A stretch of DNA of 10,000 bases from Magnetospirillum sp. (GTDB lineage: Bacteria; Pseudomonadota; Alphaproteobacteria; Rhodospirillales; Magnetospirillaceae): assembly GCA_020217035.1 (NCBI GenBank), contig JAIWOG010000112.1, forward strand, positions 1 through 10,000, in the 5' to 3' direction. Under the pieces are notes generated by a model. It worked only from the letters and a program-made list of their open reading frames with translations. It was not told the origin of the DNA and made no database searches. The translations under genes were made by a program, and so were the position numbers. Below, one piece after another: positions 8,410 to 10,000 of the stretch. Within the stretch, counting starts at the first letter, position 1. Each line of letters begins with the position of its first letter.

Positions 8410-9221
8410 GCAAACGGGCCCACGTCATCGTCGTCGGCAACGAAAAGGGCGGCACCGGCAAGTCCACCGTCTCGATGCATCTGATCGTCAGCCTGCTGAA
8501 CCGCGGCCTCAGCGTCGGCTCCATCGACCTGGACGCCCGCCAGGCGACCCTGACCCGCTATGTGCAGAACCGCCAGAACCGCAAGGATGCCGCACATTTG
8601 GGCCTGAAAGTGCCCAACCACGTGGCAGTGCCGCCCACCACCGACCGCGAGGCCGACGAACGCCGCCTGCTGGAAACCTTCGGACATCTGACGGCGCTGC
8701 ACGACGTCGTCGTCATCGACACCCCCGGTTCCGACCATTATCTGTCGCGTCTGGGCCATTCCTTCGCCCAAACCCTGATCACGCCCTTGAACGATTCCCT
8801 GGTCGACCTGGACGTGCTGGCCCGGGTCGAGCCGGAAACCATGAGGATCGTGCGGCCCAGCCATTACGCCGAAATGGTCTGGGACACCAAGAAGACCCGC
8901 GCCCTGCGCGGCGAAAAGGCGGTGGTGGACTGGATCGTTCTGCGCAACCGCCTGGCCCATCTGGACGCCCGCAACAAGCAGGTGATGGAAAAGCTGCTTG
9001 TCGACCTGGCCAAACGCATCGGCTTTCGCACCGCGCCGGGATTGGGCGAGCGCGTCATCTATCGCTCGCTGTTCCTGGAAGGGCTGACCCTGCTGGATCT
9101 TCGCCACGGCATTCCCGGCTTCGACCTGAACATGAGCAATGTCGCCGCCCGCCAGGAATTGCGGGCGCTGGTGGAATCCATCGGCCTGGACGGATTGGGC
9201 AGCGAACCGGCGGAGGACTGA
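8406..9221 (+). CDS. mipZ: MipZ, ParA-like division-site positioning ATPase
   Basis: A 271-residue ParA/MinD-superfamily ATPase. In Alphaproteobacteria such as Caulobacter, MipZ binds ParB at the chromosome poles, forms a gradient on the nucleoid and blocks FtsZ assembly away from midcell. The deviant Walker A motif 'KGGTGKS' is at residues 14-20 (Lys14 is the signature lysine, Lys19 binds phosphate). 'GSIDLDARQATLTRY' is the switch I/A' region, and 'VVVIDTPGSDHYLSRL' is Walker B/switch II with the catalytic-type Asp. 'ITPLNDSLVDLDVLARVEPET', 'DWIVLRNRLAHLDARNK' and 'ERVIYRSLFLEGLTLLDL' are MipZ-specific, separating it from generic ParA. The start ATG overlaps the stop of the molybdoenzyme gene (ATGA), with a GGGGGAAA stretch just upstream as ribosome binding site, so translation is probably coupled. 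parA/parB are not nearby. A terminator hairpin spans its stop codon. Confidence 0.93.
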   Translation: MSKRAHVIVVGNEKGGTGKSTVSMHLIVSLLNRGLSVGSIDLDARQATLTRYVQNRQNRKDAAHLGLKVPNHVAVPPTTDREADERRLLETFGHLTALHDVVVIDTPGSDHYLSRLGHSFAQTLITPLNDSLVDLDVLARVEPETMRIVRPSHYAEMVWDTKKTRALRGEKAVVDWIVLRNRLAHLDARNKQVMEKLLVDLAKRIGFRTAPGLGERVIYRSLFLEGLTLLDLRHGIPGFDLNMSNVAARQELRALVESIGLDGLGSEPAED

Positions 9222-9234
9222 CCCTCCGCCTTTT
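9209..9234 (+). terminator. Intrinsic terminator across the mipZ stop codon
   Basis: A perfect 8-bp stem, GGCGGAGG (9209-9216) with CCTCCGCC (9223-9230), has a 6-base loop containing the TGA stop and is followed by TTTT (9231-9234). The left arm lies inside the last codons of mipZ. There is no T run on the other side, so it should act mainly on plus-strand transcripts and so protect the convergent Cache gene from antisense read-through. Confidence 0.75.
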
Positions 9235-9239
9235 GCACA

Positions 9240-10000
9240 TCAATGCTTGGCGAGATGGTGTTCACCATCCAAGGCCGGTTGCTGGATGATGATGCCGTAC
9301 CAGCCCATGCCGGCATAGGTTTCATAGCCGGGCGTCACCGAGAACCCCACCACGTTGCCGACCTCGTCCACATAGGCCCCCATGGGGTTGCCGGCGGTGC
9401 GCAGGCGGACCATGTCCTTCAGCACGCCGACGCCATCGGACGCCGCCAGCACCTTCATGGCACGATCCACCAGCAGACAGCGGGTCCGGGCCTTTTCCTC
9501 GGGCTGCAAGCGCACGCCCTTGACCACCGAATCGGCCTGGGGCTGCCAGTCGAAGAAGATTCCCAGCACCCCCAAGGGGGCGCCCTCGGCCTCGCCGCCT
9601 TCGCGGATGGCGGTGGCGTAGGTGGCGACCAAGGCGTTGTCCAAGGCTGGGTTGACGGTGATGTCGGCCATGGAATAATCGTTGCCGGTGGCTGTCGCCA
9701 TGGCGTCCACGAACCAGCTTTCCCGCGACACATCGGTGCCGACCACCCCCGGATAGCGCCCGGGGCGGCCGTTGGCCACCACCCGGCCGTTGGCATCGGC
9801 GACCCACAAATCCAGGTAGACGGTATAGGAATCCAGGATCACCCCCAGGCGCCGCGACGCATAGGCGGCGCTTTCCGGGCTGGCATGGGCCAGGCAGTCG
9901 ACCATGGCCGAATCGGTGGCCCACCAGCGCACGTCGCAAGACCGTTCGTACAGGTTGCGGTCGATGATCTCGATCATGTTCAGCGCCAAATCCGCCAGGC
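9240..10000 (-). CDS. Cache sensor-domain protein, C-terminal part (5' end outside window)
   Basis: About 253 residues are visible; the frame stays open to the window edge ('LADLALNMIEII'), so the start is outside. A TTG at 9989 is not a convincing start because the conserved 'LALNMIEIIDRNLYER' helix straddles it. The sequence resembles double-Cache ligand-binding domains of bacterial chemoreceptors: 'CDVRWWATDSAM', 'YTVYLDLWVADANGRVVANG', 'SRESWFVDAMATATGNDYSM' (first module), then 'LGVLGIFFDWQPQA', 'RCLLVDRAMKVLAASDGVGV', and a conserved terminal 'TPGYETYAGMGWYGIIIQQP'. The protein stops about 10 residues later with no membrane helix, HAMP or methyl-accepting segment after it, so the Cache domain is C-terminal. 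The output domain, if any, must lie upstream, beyond 10000. The ligand is unknown. It converges on mipZ. Confidence 0.74.
   Translation of the reverse strand, partial: LADLALNMIEIIDRNLYERSCDVRWWATDSAMVDCLAHASPESAAYASRRLGVILDSYTVYLDLWVADANGRVVANGRPGRYPGVVGTDVSRESWFVDAMATATGNDYSMADITVNPALDNALVATYATAIREGGEAEGAPLGVLGIFFDWQPQADSVVKGVRLQPEEKARTRCLLVDRAMKVLAASDGVGVLKDMVRLRTAGNPMGAYVDEVGNVVGFSVTPGYETYAGMGWYGIIIQQPALDGEHHLAKH

Noticed and set aside
7902..9107. A 401-codon open frame on the minus strand.
   Set aside because: Antisense to the molybdoenzyme end and most of mipZ, both strongly supported. The product has low-complexity Gln, His and Gly content and no motifs.

Overview
The window reads as chromosomal DNA of a high-GC alphaproteobacterium, most likely in or near the Rhodospirillales (Magnetospirillum-like). 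This is inferred from three things: a MipZ division-site ATPase and a FlaF flagellar regulator, both characteristic of Alphaproteobacteria; strong G/C preference at third codon positions; and dense packing with ATGA overlaps. No rRNA, tRNA, insertion sequence, phage gene or CRISPR array was seen.

Layout. 1-597 (+) is the C-terminal part of a degenerate EAL-domain protein whose start lies outside the window. It converges on a small flaF-like gene (663-995, -), with a long hairpin between them. A 233-base divergent gap leads to rfbB (1229-2257, +), a complete dTDP-glucose 4,6-dehydratase. rfbB converges, with a 4-base overlap, on a three-gene minus-strand cluster read from 6231 down to 2254: an L-2-hydroxyglutarate oxidase-like FAD enzyme, a secreted GH114/TM1410-type protein, and an AMP-binding (acyl-CoA synthetase-like) protein. 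The first two overlap by ATGA, and only about a dozen bases separate the second from the third, so they probably form one operon. Divergent from it across a 117-base gap is a plus-strand pair: a cytoplasmic-type molybdopterin oxidoreductase (6349-8409) and mipZ (8406-9221), again joined by ATGA. A compact terminator hairpin lies across the mipZ stop codon. On the far side is a minus-strand Cache sensor-domain protein (9240 to beyond 10000) that runs off the window.

The most interesting items are in the 6231-2254 operon. The GH114-type protein appears circularly permuted: motifs that normally form the second half of the TIM barrel come first, and those that normally form the first half come last, with the end of the protein at the natural junction. 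The AMP-binding protein next to it is full length but has lost essentially every nucleotide-binding and catalytic motif of its family, which points to a pseudoenzyme or a repurposed fold. Other points of note are a possibly leaderless molybdoenzyme mRNA, the translational coupling of that enzyme to the division regulator mipZ, and a Cache domain at the extreme C-terminus of its protein.
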